This document shows, piece by piece, positions 24,099 through 31,964 of a stretch of 64,000 nucleotides of DNA. This DNA is from Paenibacillus sp. GP183 (GTDB lineage: Bacteria; Bacillota; Bacilli; Paenibacillales; NBRC-103111): the NCBI RefSeq assembly GCF_900104695.1, contig NZ_FNSW01000001.1, forward strand, positions 372,001 to 436,000, read 5' to 3'. A program made the position numbers and the translations under genes. Each line of letters opens with the position of its first letter. The stretch's first letter is position 1. The notes beneath the pieces are model-generated. The model had not been told where the DNA came from and made no database searches. It saw only the letters and a list, made by a program, of their open reading frames with translations.

Positions 24099-24130
24099 AA
24101 AAAAAACTGCTCTTGTAGGTTCAAGCAGTT
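24099..24130 (-). terminator. Terminator after the 76-residue gene
   Basis: Minus strand AACTGCT, 12-base loop, AGCAGTT, then T8. A clean intrinsic terminator in the 320-base interval that also holds the riboswitch. Confidence 0.85.
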
Positions 24131-24169
24131 CTAAAGACTCTATTTTGCTATATTTTGTTGCAAAGGTGG

Positions 24170-24400
24170 TTATACAAATAGGTTAATATGGTTTCCAAGA
24201 TGATCATGGACACTTGTTTCCATAAGCACGATTTGAGTCACGCTGTAGTATTTCCAGGATGATTTATTTTTGCTGGTTTCATCCGTATGACGATGGGATT
24301 GTTCCTTTTTATCCGAGTCGTATTTATTAACGGATTGAGGAGCAGTTACAGGTTCCACCACAGTTATGGGTTCCAATTTATAAGAATTTCTAATTTCCAT
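24170..24400 (-). CDS. Hypothetical 76-residue protein
   Basis: Not recognised. It starts MEIRNSYKLEPITVVEPV, has a charged Lys/His/Asp-rich middle (about residues 28-48) and ends with a hydrophobic VTQIVLMET segment and HDHLGNHINLFV. ATG 24400 has an excellent GAGGAGGCAGC site, and a terminator lies 40 bases past the stop, so expression as its own unit is likely. A Paenibacillus-restricted protein is a reasonable guess. Confidence 0.6.
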   Translation of the reverse strand: MEIRNSYKLEPITVVEPVTAPQSVNKYDSDKKEQSHRHTDETSKNKSSWKYYSVTQIVLMETSVHDHLGNHINLFV

Positions 24401-24557
24401 AATGCTGCCTCCTCGTAATTGCAATAAATATATACTTATTATATAACCCTGTGGTTGATGTCTGAAACAGTAAACTGAAGAACGCGGCGAAAGGTATTTG
24501 GCTTTGCAATCGAGAATAAAGAATTAGAGAATGATTTAAAAATTGGAGGTTGTTTAA

Positions 24558-25274
24558 TTGTTAAGAGACGATGATATTTATGAATACATTTCAACAAAAT
24601 ACGATTTACTCGTATCCAAGGAAGACTATTTAAATAACATATCTACAACAATATTTGAGATTGCTGATTTCAACAATAAAGACGTTGCCGATATCGGTGC
24701 TGGAACCGGAAGATTAACTTGTATGGTGGCTTCTCAATCTAAAAGCATGGTGGCAGTTGATTTTGCTGCAGACATGCTTAAGGTAACGGCAAACAAATTA
24801 TCTCAAAGAGGATTAACCAATTGGAAAACGTCGGTTTCTGATTTAAGACAACTCCCGCTTGAAGATCAAAGTATAGACATTGTCATGGCAGGATGGAGTA
24901 TTTGTTATTTGTGCAGTTCCAATCATCAAGAATGGAAAGAAAATTTACATCTCATCATGAAAGAAATCCATAGAGTTTTAAGACCGAACGGGACAATCAT
25001 CATTTTAGAAACCTTAGGCACTGGAAATGAAGAACCGACACCGCCTGATTTTTTGAATCAATATTATGAGACGCTTAGAGATACATATAAATTTAACCAT
25101 AAGGCAATTAGGACAGATTATCACTTTGACTCCGTCCAACAAGCCGCGGAATTATGTCGTGAATTTTTTGGAGATTGGTTAGGAGATCGGATTGTTAAAG
25201 AACAATCAAGCATTGTACCGGAGTGTACAGGTGTTTGGTGGCGGATTCAGGAAGGTGACTTATCATTAATATAG
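24558..25274 (+). CDS. Class I SAM-dependent methyltransferase
   Basis: A 238-residue methyltransferase. Motif I is DIGAGTGRL (about residues 46-54), followed by VAVDFAADML, the acidic end of strand 2, and the post-I DLRQLPLEDQSIDIVMAG. The substrate is unknown. The start is TTG behind TTGGAGG. It opens an A+T-rich accessory stretch and ends inside the start region of a broken nucleotidyltransferase gene, whose ribosome-site remnant overlaps its last codons. Confidence 0.87.
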   Translation: MLRDDDIYEYISTKYDLLVSKEDYLNNISTTIFEIADFNNKDVADIGAGTGRLTCMVASQSKSMVAVDFAADMLKVTANKLSQRGLTNWKTSVSDLRQLPLEDQSIDIVMAGWSICYLCSSNHQEWKENLHLIMKEIHRVLRPNGTIIILETLGTGNEEPTPPDFLNQYYETLRDTYKFNHKAIRTDYHFDSVQQAAELCREFFGDWLGDRIVKEQSSIVPECTGVWWRIQEGDLSLI

Positions 25275-25846
25275 CAGAACTCAACCATATTGAGTTGTTA
25301 ATGAAATCATTTAATAGACCGTGGTTTATCGCTGGCGGATGGACTATTGATTTAGCCATAGGTGAATTGACAAGAGCACATAAGGACATGGATATTTGCA
25401 TTTTCAGAGAGGACCTTGATTAAGCAATTGCTTTTTTTGGGGAATGGGATATTAAAGTTGCAATCCCGGGTGAACATCGATTAGAGCCCTTCCAGACATT
25501 AAGTGATGTTGATCTGCCAAGATATTGTTTGCATTTATTCAGAGGGAACGATTTTCTGGAAATACTGGCAACCGAACAAATTGCTAACGAAGTAATATTT
25601 AGAAAGAATAGAAATATCAGAATGAACATCCATGATTTTTCAAAGGGGAAACCCTCAAGACCATATGTAAATCCGGCTTGGCAATTACTATTTAAAAGTC
25701 TTGGAACAAGAAAAGAAGATGAGCATGATTTTAAGGTGTACTTGGATCGAGTAAATGATGAACAATCAAAGAAATGGTTACTGGAAAGTATGATTGAAGT
25801 TAACGGAAATAAGAGCTGGATAGAAGCATTGAGGAGGGTTGTTCCC
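25265..25846 (+). pseudogene. Broken nucleotidyltransferase (aminoglycoside/lincosamide type)
   Basis: Read in one frame, the segment gives FIAGGWTIDLAIGE, then RAHKDMDICIFRED, then a TAA stop at 25421-25423, then clean continuation FFGEWDIKVAIPGEHRLEP through SWIEALRR. GGW.IDL and DxD are the nucleotide-transfer motifs of the ANT/LinB-like family. The position expected for the start, seven bases after GGAAGGTG, is ATT rather than ATG. No stop separates it from the YjbR-like gene downstream. So it has lost its start, gained a nonsense codon and lost its stop. A sequencing error could explain one of these but hardly all. Confidence 0.75.
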
Positions 25847-26185
25847 ATGATTACTATTGATAAAGTACGGCAATATGCATTGTCCTTACCAGAATCAAAG
25901 GAAGTTGAGCATTGGGGCAAACCCTCATTTCGAATTAACAACAAGATTTTTGCTATCATTCAGGAAGATGGAATTACATTAACGATCAAGACAATTGGTG
26001 AAGATCGTATGATATTTACCACTATGGACTCCAAGACATACAGAATCCCGGATTCATTTACAAACTTAAATTACATGCATGTCAATCTAAACCATGTGGA
26101 TCCGGAAGAATTAAAAGGATTAATTTTAAAAGCATGGAGAAGTTTAGCTCCTAAGCGACTAGTAAAGCAATATGGCGACCTTTAA
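25847..26185 (+). CDS. MmcQ/YjbR-like DNA-binding-fold protein
   Basis: A 112-residue YjbR (DUF419) protein. It has the typical start ITIDKVRQYALSLPESKEVEHWGKP, then FRINNKIFAII and YMHVNLNHVD. ATG 25847 sits behind GAGGAGGG, giving the correct family start. The same frame is open upstream into the broken nucleotidyltransferase, so a fusion protein could in principle be read, but the internal ribosome site argues for separate translation. The biochemical function of the family is unknown; the fold resembles DNA-binding CyaY-like domains. Confidence 0.85.
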   Translation: MITIDKVRQYALSLPESKEVEHWGKPSFRINNKIFAIIQEDGITLTIKTIGEDRMIFTTMDSKTYRIPDSFTNLNYMHVNLNHVDPEELKGLILKAWRSLAPKRLVKQYGDL

Positions 26186-26211
26186 ATTAACCGGGAAAGA
26201 GGATGGAATCT

Positions 26212-26739
26212 ATGTTCACTTTTGTGGTAAACAGTGAAATTGAATTAAGAATACTGGAAGTGCGGGATGCTGAAGAAGTTTTCAATCAAATAGACAAGAA
26301 TCGTGAATATTTATCAATGTGGCTGCCTTGGGCTTACCATTCAAACTTCGAAGATACGAAAGCTTATATCCAATCTGAACTGAATCGATTTGCCAAGAAC
26401 GGTGGCGTTACGAGCGGTATTTTTTATAAAAATAAATTTGTAGGATGTTTAAGCACCCACGAGATTGATTGGAATAACAAGAAAACATCGCTCGGATACT
26501 GGATTGCAGAAGAGTTTCAAGGACGAGGAATTATGACTGATTCCGTTAAAAGTATGATTAACTATCTATTCAAAGTGCTGGGATTAAACCGAATTGAAAT
26601 TAGAGCTTGTACAGAGAACTTGAAAAGCAGGGCTATACCTGAAAGACTTGGATTTAAGCATGAAGGAACGATAAGACAGGCTGAGTTGAATAAAGAACGC
26701 TATTTGGATCATGAAGTATATGGACTTCTAGCTGAATAA
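26212..26739 (+). CDS. GNAT family N-acetyltransferase (RimJ/RimL type)
   Basis: A 175-residue acetyltransferase close to Bacillus YdaF and the ribosomal-protein Ser acetyltransferases. Visible are the N-terminal ELRILEVRDAEEVF, the acetyl-CoA loop EEFQGRGIMTDSVK (Q/RxxGxG/A) and the C-terminal RIEIRACTENLKSRAIPERLGF. The start is ATG 26212, nine bases after AAAGAGG; another ATG 9 bases earlier overlaps the site. The substrate is unknown. It could acetylate a ribosomal protein or a small molecule. Confidence 0.88.
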   Translation: MFTFVVNSEIELRILEVRDAEEVFNQIDKNREYLSMWLPWAYHSNFEDTKAYIQSELNRFAKNGGVTSGIFYKNKFVGCLSTHEIDWNNKKTSLGYWIAEEFQGRGIMTDSVKSMINYLFKVLGLNRIEIRACTENLKSRAIPERLGFKHEGTIRQAELNKERYLDHEVYGLLAE

Positions 26740-26777
26740 TGTAAACATACAAATATATATTTTTAGGGGAGTTTCTT

Positions 26778-27587
26778 TTGAAGCCTATTAAAAGATCAAA
26801 ACTAAGACTAACCTTAGGGACCCTATATTATAGATGTAAAAGATACATGGAATGGTATTTTGGGCAGACCAAATTCGCAAAGGAAATTCAGAATAAACCA
26901 TTAGCCTTTACGACTTTTAAGCATCAGACCCCACTGCTTAGGCAATTAAAAGAAGTAGAGATGTGGCTTCAACAAAATAAGATTAAAAACCTCAAAATAG
27001 CTGCCCAAAAAATTGATGGAATCATAATTAATCCTGGTGAAACTTTCTCCTACTGGAAATTGATCGGTTGTCCTACCAGTAAGAAAGGATATGTGGAGGG
27101 CATGGTCCTATTTTACGGTGGATTTAAACACGGAGTAGGGGGTGGCTTGTGTCAATTATCCAATCTTATCTACTGGATGACTCTGCATACGCCTTTAGAA
27201 ATTACGGAAAGGCATCGTCATAGTTATGATGTTTTTCCGGATTCCAATAGAAGTCAGCCCTTCGGCAGCGGCGCAACATGTGCCTATAATTATTTGGATT
27301 TAAGAATTTATAATCCAACTGAGCAACCTTATCAGCTTAATGTCTACCTAACGGATGACCATTTGGTTGGTGAATGGAAATCCACTCTTCAACCACAGTA
27401 CAGCTATGAAATCTATGAAAAAGACCATAAAATTACACAGGAATATTGGGGCGGTTATTTAAGACATAATTTCATCTATAGGCGAGTGTTCAAAGAAAAT
27501 AAGGAATTAGTGGATGACCATTATGTTACAGAAAATCATGCCTTAATGATGTATCAACCTTTTTTAGAATCAGGAGTGAGCTTATAG
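26778..27587 (+). CDS. VanW family protein
   Basis: A 269-residue VanW-like protein. It shows the family core IINPGETFSYWKLIG, GYVEGMVL, GGGLCQLSNLIYW and HRHSYDVFPDSNRSQPFGSGAT. VanW is found in some vancomycin-resistance clusters but has no established enzymatic role, and no other van gene is present here. TTG start behind AGGGGAG. Its stop codon lies exactly at a junction with a truncated TmrB-like remnant, so the 3' end may be rearranged, although the protein appears complete. Confidence 0.88.
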   Translation: MKPIKRSKLRLTLGTLYYRCKRYMEWYFGQTKFAKEIQNKPLAFTTFKHQTPLLRQLKEVEMWLQQNKIKNLKIAAQKIDGIIINPGETFSYWKLIGCPTSKKGYVEGMVLFYGGFKHGVGGGLCQLSNLIYWMTLHTPLEITERHRHSYDVFPDSNRSQPFGSGATCAYNYLDLRIYNPTEQPYQLNVYLTDDHLVGEWKSTLQPQYSYEIYEKDHKITQEYWGGYLRHNFIYRRVFKENKELVDDHYVTENHALMMYQPFLESGVSL

Positions 27588-27913
27588 TTCCAATGACCAT
27601 CTATAAAGCTGATAATTACGAATATATTTACAATGGTTTCAAAACAATTGACAAGGACGTCTTTCATTTCTGTCTATTAGCTTCAGAGGAGACATTACAA
27701 GAACGTTTGGCTGCACGTGGAGACACACCTGGAGGATGGACATATCAACAAATAAAGAAATGTGAGAATGCTTTAAAAGATAAAAAATTTGAAGAACAAA
27801 TTATTACAGATACATTGGATACAAACGATGTTATCATTAAAATTTTATCTAAGATCACCCAAAACCCGTCTTACCAGGCAGACAACCCTCACCACCCAAT
27901 CGGGCTTGACTAA
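27584..27913 (+). pseudogene. 5'-truncated TmrB-like P-loop protein
   Basis: The frame begins in LIVPMTIYKADNY and continues FHFCLLASEETLQERLAARG and TYQQIKKCENAL. This corresponds to the second half of TmrB-like AAA proteins (tunicamycin resistance), where IVPMTIV precedes a HFTLMASKETLLKRL-like segment. The N-terminal Walker A half is absent. In its place is the end of the vanW gene, overlapping it by four bases. An ATG at 27593 lacks a ribosome site. A nonfunctional remnant left by a deletion is the best reading. Confidence 0.72.
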
Positions 27914-27935
27914 AGTCCTTAAGGGTGGTGAGGGT
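27885..27935. terminator. Long-stem inverted repeat between converging genes
   Basis: A 13-bp perfect stem, ACCCTCACCACCC with GGGTGGTGAGGGT, around a 25-base loop. The stop codon of the TmrB-like remnant (27911-27913) lies in the loop. Only a short CTTT follows. It may act as a terminator for either strand, or be the trace of a small inserted element. Confidence 0.6.
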
Positions 27936-27953
27936 CTTTAGATTTCTCAGGCC

Positions 27954-28133
27954 TTAATGTTCAACTAAGTTTCTTAAAGGAACGCTTTGTTCATTCTCCG
28001 GCTGGTCAAGCGGATAGATTCTTGCCATTTCATTCTGCTCGTCCACGTGTTGAATATACACAGACATGCCTTGGTAGGTCACATTAGTCATATTCGGTGA
28101 AGAAACGATCTCTTTCGCTCGTTGTGTATTCAT
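27954..28133 (-). CDS. sspH: H-type small acid-soluble spore protein
   Basis: A 59-residue SspH-type protein: MNTQRAKEIVSSPNMTNVTY, then YIQHVDEQNEMARIYPLD, ending PLRNLVEH. Minor SASPs are packed in the forespore core, and SspH in Bacillus is sigma-G dependent. ATG 28133 lies behind GGAGGTCG; 15 upstream codons in the open frame lack support. A second, diverged copy occurs at 57182-57373. Confidence 0.93.
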   Translation of the reverse strand: MNTQRAKEIVSSPNMTNVTYQGMSVYIQHVDEQNEMARIYPLDQPENEQSVPLRNLVEH

Positions 28134-28391
28134 GTTTAACGACCTCCATTCTTTTATGTAACAATATTTTATTATCACAAAAAAGTACTTTATTATTCTG
28201 TAGGCTTATATCGTAAAATACATAAAACCTTTTTAATAAATCTTCACCAATGATATGAATGTAAGGAGCACGAAACCTTTTTAGCCAAAATGATAATTGA
28301 ATCCTTCCAAAGGTACGGAATCTTTTAGAAATATATAAGTCCTAACCTAATTTTTTGCTATAATCAAAAAAAGCAAGCTGGGAGGAAAACT

Positions 28392-28847
28392 ATGAAAACA
28401 ACTCTTGAACGTCTAAATCATTGGATTACCGAAGTACCGTCAAGAATGTATACTTTTTCAGAAACGGATCTTTCAGCTCGGCCGCAGCCTCAAAAATGGT
28501 CAAGGAAATAGATACTTGGACATTTGTGTGACTCTGCGCTCAACAATCTGCAACGATTTATTCGTGCGCAGTATGAGGATCAGCCTTATAAGGTAATTAA
28601 GTACGCTCAGAATCAATGGGTACAGCTTATGGGTTATCAGAACCTCCCAGTGGAACACATCGTGAGCTTATGGGTTAACTTGAATAGACAAGTTGCGGAG
28701 GTAATCGGAGTAATTCCTGAAGACAGATTACAGAACTCTTGCGATGTAGGTGAAGAACAGACTGTCACCTTAGAATGGATCATCAATGACTACGTCGATC
28801 ATATGGAGCATCATATCAAGCAGCTTCGTATATTCGAAACCTCTTGA
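28392..28847 (+). pseudogene. DinB/YfiT-like protein with an in-frame stop
   Basis: One continuous frame encodes a DinB-superfamily four-helix protein: RLNHWITEVPSRMY, QPQKWSRK, then TAG at 28509-28511, then ILGHLCDSALNNLQRF. The conserved KWSxKEILGHLxDSA shows that the stop replaces a Glu codon (GAG or GAA to TAG). The C-terminal metal-ligand His in DHMEHHIKQL is intact. ATG 28392 follows GGGAGG. The protein is truncated to 39 residues unless the stop is read through. The IS1182 element sits in its terminator. Confidence 0.82.
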
Positions 28848-28875
28848 TCGCAAAAAACGTCAAAGAAAAAGCCTT

Positions 28876-28884
28876 GATTTGATC
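28876..28884. repeat. Left 9-bp target duplication of the IS1182-type element
   Basis: GATTTGATC, repeated in the same orientation at 30580-30588. Joining the flanks across one copy restores the hairpin AAAAAGCCTTGAT-TTG-ATCAAGGCTTTTT, the probable terminator of the DinB gene. Confidence 0.85.
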
Positions 28885-28933
28885 GAGGCCACTGAAGAAC
28901 TTGTAGCTTTTGGAGCAGCTAAGAGAAATTAAT

Positions 28934-28983
28934 AAAAAGACGACCTTAATTCCCATTTTTAGGAATCAAGGTCGTCTTTTCAT
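28934..28983 (-). terminator. Terminator of the IS transposase gene
   Basis: A 19-bp stem (28935-28953 with 28962-28980, one G-T pair) with an 8-base loop, ending in T-run on the minus strand. It lies inside the IS just before its left end and would also stop read-through from outside. Confidence 0.85.
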
Positions 28984-29012
28984 TAACTAAGCAGGCCCGC
29001 GTGCTTTGTTTC

Positions 29013-30464
29013 TTACTTCATCAGCTTCAATATTCGCTTCAGATTGACCGTGAATATGGCCATTGCGCCTTGAAGTTCCATGCCTAATAGACCCGAGGAT
29101 ATGGCCACATCATACCCGTGCCTGTGTTTGAGTTCGCTGTTCTTTGCCTCAATTTTGTAGCGTTCCTTCGCTTTTTCTTTGAAGTACACGCTTTCCTGGA
29201 ATGCTTTTTGTTGGGTATGCTCGTCGGACTTAATGCTCACCGAGTACGTTTTGCTTTTCGCTCCATCCTTGTAGCACCCTTCCTTGAAAGGACAACTTTT
29301 GCATTGGTTTACATTAAAATAGTATGTATCAACTTGGTTTGCCCCAACACCCTTTTTGCCTTGCCGCGCTTTTCGAATGGCCATTTGACCGGCCTTGCAC
29401 ACATACATGCCTGCGTCTTTATTAAACTGAAATTCTTCTTCTTTTTTACGAGCGCCCTGTGTAATCTGCGGATTTAATTTAGCGACCAATTCAATATCGT
29501 TGTCGTCACTGTACTTAATGTTCTCTCTTTCCGAGTAGGCGGTATCTCCGATTACCGTTTGAACCTCCATGCCGGCTGCCTTACTTTTTTCAATCAGTGC
29601 CTGCAGTTGCTTTCCATCATTTTTTTCGCCTGTCGTGACGATGGCTGCCGTAATAATCCGTTCCTCGGTCATGGCAAGATGCGTTTTGTAGCCGAAGAAT
29701 GAGGAATCCGCGGTCTTGTGGCCTACCCGCGCGTCCTGGTCTTCCGAGATTCGCAACTGCTCCAGATCATCTGCGACCGTTTCTTTGAGCAGATTGAGCG
29801 GTTCCTTTATCTTGGGCAGTGCGCAGACGCCACCTTCTGCTTCAATTACGTCGATGAGTTTCTGGCAATAAGCAATTTCATCCTCCAATATATCGCTCGT
29901 ATTTTTCGACGGGAACTTGGTTTTCAAGGATTCATCGACCTTGTAGATGGCCTTTCTCAATTTCCGGGAACGGTCCTGCAGAATCTCTCGAGGAGACTTC
30001 TGATTGAAACGGGCTTTTGTATGCGTCGCATCGACGATAATCGCTTTGCTTTGGATAATGCCCTTTTCAATTGCGATTTCTACCGTTTTGTTAATCAGCA
30101 TGTCGAGCAGGTTCAGGTCCTTTAGCCGTAGCTTTCGAAACTTCGTTAACGAACTGGAATCAATGACTGGCTCTTCCGGCGCCATGTGGAGAAAATACTT
30201 GAAGGACATGTCATACCTTGATCGCTCGACAATGTCAATGTCAGACAGCTCAAAGATCGCCTTCAAGAGCAAGTATTTAAACATTCGAATCGGGTCGATT
30301 GCATTTCGGCCGTTATCCATACTGTAACGTTCTTTCAACTCTTCATAAACAAAGGAGAAGTCAACCAGTTCGTTGATCTGACGCAACATATTATCCTCAT
30401 GAATAATTAAGTTATAGAGTTCTATATAAGGACTTAAAGTCATTGATTGTTGTTGTTGAAGCAT
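29013..30464 (-). CDS. IS1182 family transposase
   Basis: A 483-residue DDE transposase. The N-terminal DUF772 region includes DPIRMFKYLLLKAIFELSD, and the first catalytic Asp is in AIIVDATHTKA. The second Asp is in VIGDTAYSE and the Glu in KYKIEAKNSELKHRHG-like (RYKIEAKNSELKHRHGY). A Cys cluster (CKSCPFKEGC) lies before the last motif, as usual. The start is ATG 30464 behind AGGTGG; the open frame begins three codons earlier with GTG. No frameshift or stop is seen. Confidence 0.94.
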   Translation of the reverse strand: MLQQQQSMTLSPYIELYNLIIHEDNMLRQINELVDFSFVYEELKERYSMDNGRNAIDPIRMFKYLLLKAIFELSDIDIVERSRYDMSFKYFLHMAPEEPVIDSSSLTKFRKLRLKDLNLLDMLINKTVEIAIEKGIIQSKAIIVDATHTKARFNQKSPREILQDRSRKLRKAIYKVDESLKTKFPSKNTSDILEDEIAYCQKLIDVIEAEGGVCALPKIKEPLNLLKETVADDLEQLRISEDQDARVGHKTADSSFFGYKTHLAMTEERIITAAIVTTGEKNDGKQLQALIEKSKAAGMEVQTVIGDTAYSERENIKYSDDNDIELVAKLNPQITQGARKKEEEFQFNKDAGMYVCKAGQMAIRKARQGKKGVGANQVDTYYFNVNQCKSCPFKEGCYKDGAKSKTYSVSIKSDEHTQQKAFQESVYFKEKAKERYKIEAKNSELKHRHGYDVAISSGLLGMELQGAMAIFTVNLKRILKLMK

Positions 30465-30579
30465 CGCATCCACCTACTTGGTTTTATGCTTTATATTATA
30501 CAGAAAAAAGGCACAGCCTCCTCAGTAATTTGAGTAACTGTACCTTATAGCTTTTAAGAGGGACTTTTTCAGTGGCCTC

Positions 30580-30588
30580 GATTTGATC
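30580..30588. repeat. Right 9-bp target duplication of the IS1182-type element
   Basis: GATTTGATC, identical to 28876-28884. It is followed by AAGGCTTTTT, the displaced right half of the host terminator stem. Confidence 0.85.
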
Positions 30589-30644
30589 AAGGCTTTTTAA
30601 CGTTTACTGTAACATTAAACGGCGATCGCTTGCGCGACCGCCAC

Positions 30645-30758
30645 ATGGGAGAGGAGAAACCGGACGAAGAGCTTATGGGGAAACGTAAGCCTTCTCCGCG
30701 GTTGTCTACGACATTCTCTGATGTCGATAATTCAATGATGTACATGTTAAGGAAATAA
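30645..30758 (+). CDS. Doubtful 37-codon frame between the IS and rsmD
   Basis: An ATG-started frame encoding GEEKPDEELMGKRKPSP and a short tail ending MYMLRK. The frame is open further upstream through TVTLNGDRLRDRH. No ribosome site precedes the ATG. It could be the 3' end of a gene otherwise lost in rearrangement, a small real protein, or chance. The remaining bases to rsmD (30759-30854) hold no gene. Confidence 0.2.
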   Translation: MGEEKPDEELMGKRKPSPRLSTTFSDVDNSMMYMLRK

Positions 30759-30854
30759 TATACATTTGAATTGGCAACATTTTTTGTATTCCCGTTTTGG
30801 AATGTGGTACGATATGGTCAGAATTGATAGCGGAAGAAAGGGTATGCACGAGGG

Positions 30855-31409
30855 ATGAGAGTCATTTCAGGAAGTGCAAGAGGCAGAACTTTGAAAGCGG
30901 TCCCCGGAATGACTACACGTCCGACAACGGACAAGGTGAAGGAAGCGGTATTCAGCATGATCGGGCCTTATTTCGAAGGCGGACTGGTGCTGGATTTATT
31001 TGCAGGGACCGGCGGTCTTGGGATTGAAGCGCTGAGCCGCGGCATGGATAAGGGCATTTTTATCGATATCGAGAAAAAAAGTGTGGGTACGGTGCAGCAT
31101 AATGTGGCAGCAGCCGGATTTACAGATAAAGCCGAGATTTATCGCAACGATGCTGGACGTGCCTTAAAGCTGCTCAGTAAAAGAGGATTGCAGTTCGATC
31201 TGGTTTTTCTGGATCCGCCCTATAAGATGAAGGTCATTGCGGAATTGATCACCGGCATGGAAGAACAAGCGCTGCTCAAGCCAAATGCATGGATCATCGT
31301 CGAGCATGATGCAGAAGATGATCTCGCGGTCACGATTGGTGCTCTTCAATTGAAAAAAAGAGCGGAATACGGAGAGACCGCCATTACGATTTATGAGCGA
31401 GTGGAATAA
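30855..31409 (+). CDS. rsmD: 16S rRNA (guanine966-N2)-methyltransferase RsmD
   Basis: A 184-residue SAM-dependent enzyme methylating G966 of 16S rRNA. It starts [11 protein letters not shown], has [16 protein letters not shown], the SAM motif [19 protein letters not shown] and the catalytic DPPY motif in FLDPPYKM. Equivalent to Bacillus ylbH. It precedes coaD by 31 bases, the standard rsmD-coaD pair. The ribosome site (AGGG close to ATG) is weak. Confidence 0.95.
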   Translation: MRVISGSARGRTLKAVPGMTTRPTTDKVKEAVFSMIGPYFEGGLVLDLFAGTGGLGIEALSRGMDKGIFIDIEKKSVGTVQHNVAAAGFTDKAEIYRNDAGRALKLLSKRGLQFDLVFLDPPYKMKVIAELITGMEEQALLKPNAWIIVEHDAEDDLAVTIGALQLKKRAEYGETAITIYERVE

Positions 31410-31440
31410 AACTGGAAGACATTCTAAGGAGCTGAGCTTC

Positions 31441-31950
31441 ATGAACAACTTAAAACATGGCATTACCGTAGCCGTCTATCCCGGCAGTTTTGATCCGGTT
31501 ACGAATGGGCATCTGGACATCATTCACAGAGCGGCCAAGGTGTTCGACAAACTGATCGTAGCTGTATTGAACAACACATCCAAGAATCCACTATTCTCGC
31601 TGGAAGAACGCATGGAGCTCATCAAGAAAGTAACGAGGGACCTGCCTAATGTAGAGGTGGATGGGTTTCGGGATTTGCTGATCAATTATTTAAAATCCAA
31701 AAATGTTCGTTTGGTCGTCAGAGGGTTAAGAGCGGTTTCGGATTTTGAGTATGAATTGCAAATGGCGTCGACGAATCAGAAGCTGGACGAAAATGTCGAG
31801 ACTTTTTTTATGACCTCTACGCCGAAATATTCGTATTTAAGCTCCAGCATCGTAAAGGAAATCGCCAGGTTCCACGGACCTGTAACGGATTTGGTTTCTC
31901 CCGAGGTGGAAGAGGCATTGAGACTAAAGTTTCCAAAAACAATCACTTAA
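31441..31950 (+). CDS. coaD: Phosphopantetheine adenylyltransferase
   Basis: A 169-residue nucleotidyltransferase making dephospho-CoA from ATP and 4'-phosphopantetheine. It has [19 protein letters not shown] with the T/HxGH motif, [12 protein letters not shown], and the C-terminal [13 protein letters not shown] (ISSTxIR-like). The start is ATG 31441 behind AAGGAG; the frame is open 48 bases upstream into rsmD but lacks support. It supplies CoA for ACP in the fatty acid operon nearby. Confidence 0.96.
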   Translation: MNNLKHGITVAVYPGSFDPVTNGHLDIIHRAAKVFDKLIVAVLNNTSKNPLFSLEERMELIKKVTRDLPNVEVDGFRDLLINYLKSKNVRLVVRGLRAVSDFEYELQMASTNQKLDENVETFFMTSTPKYSYLSSSIVKEIARFHGPVTDLVSPEVEEALRLKFPKTIT

Positions 31951-31964
31951 ATGAGACTATACGA

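Larger units (their letters stand above)
28885..30579 (-). mobile_element. IS1182-family insertion sequence, intact, 1,695 bp
   Basis: Bounded by inverted ends beginning GAGGCCACTGAA on both sides (12 identical bases, then partial similarity) and by 9-bp direct repeats GATTTGATC. It carries one transposase gene on the minus strand and its own terminator. Ends, duplication and transposase are all intact, so insertion is probably recent and the element may still be mobile. The target was the loop of a terminator-like palindrome. Confidence 0.92.

Noticed and set aside
26778-27587. Vancomycin-resistance cluster
   Set aside because: Only a vanW-like gene is present; no vanA/B, vanH, vanX or VanRS genes occur in the window.
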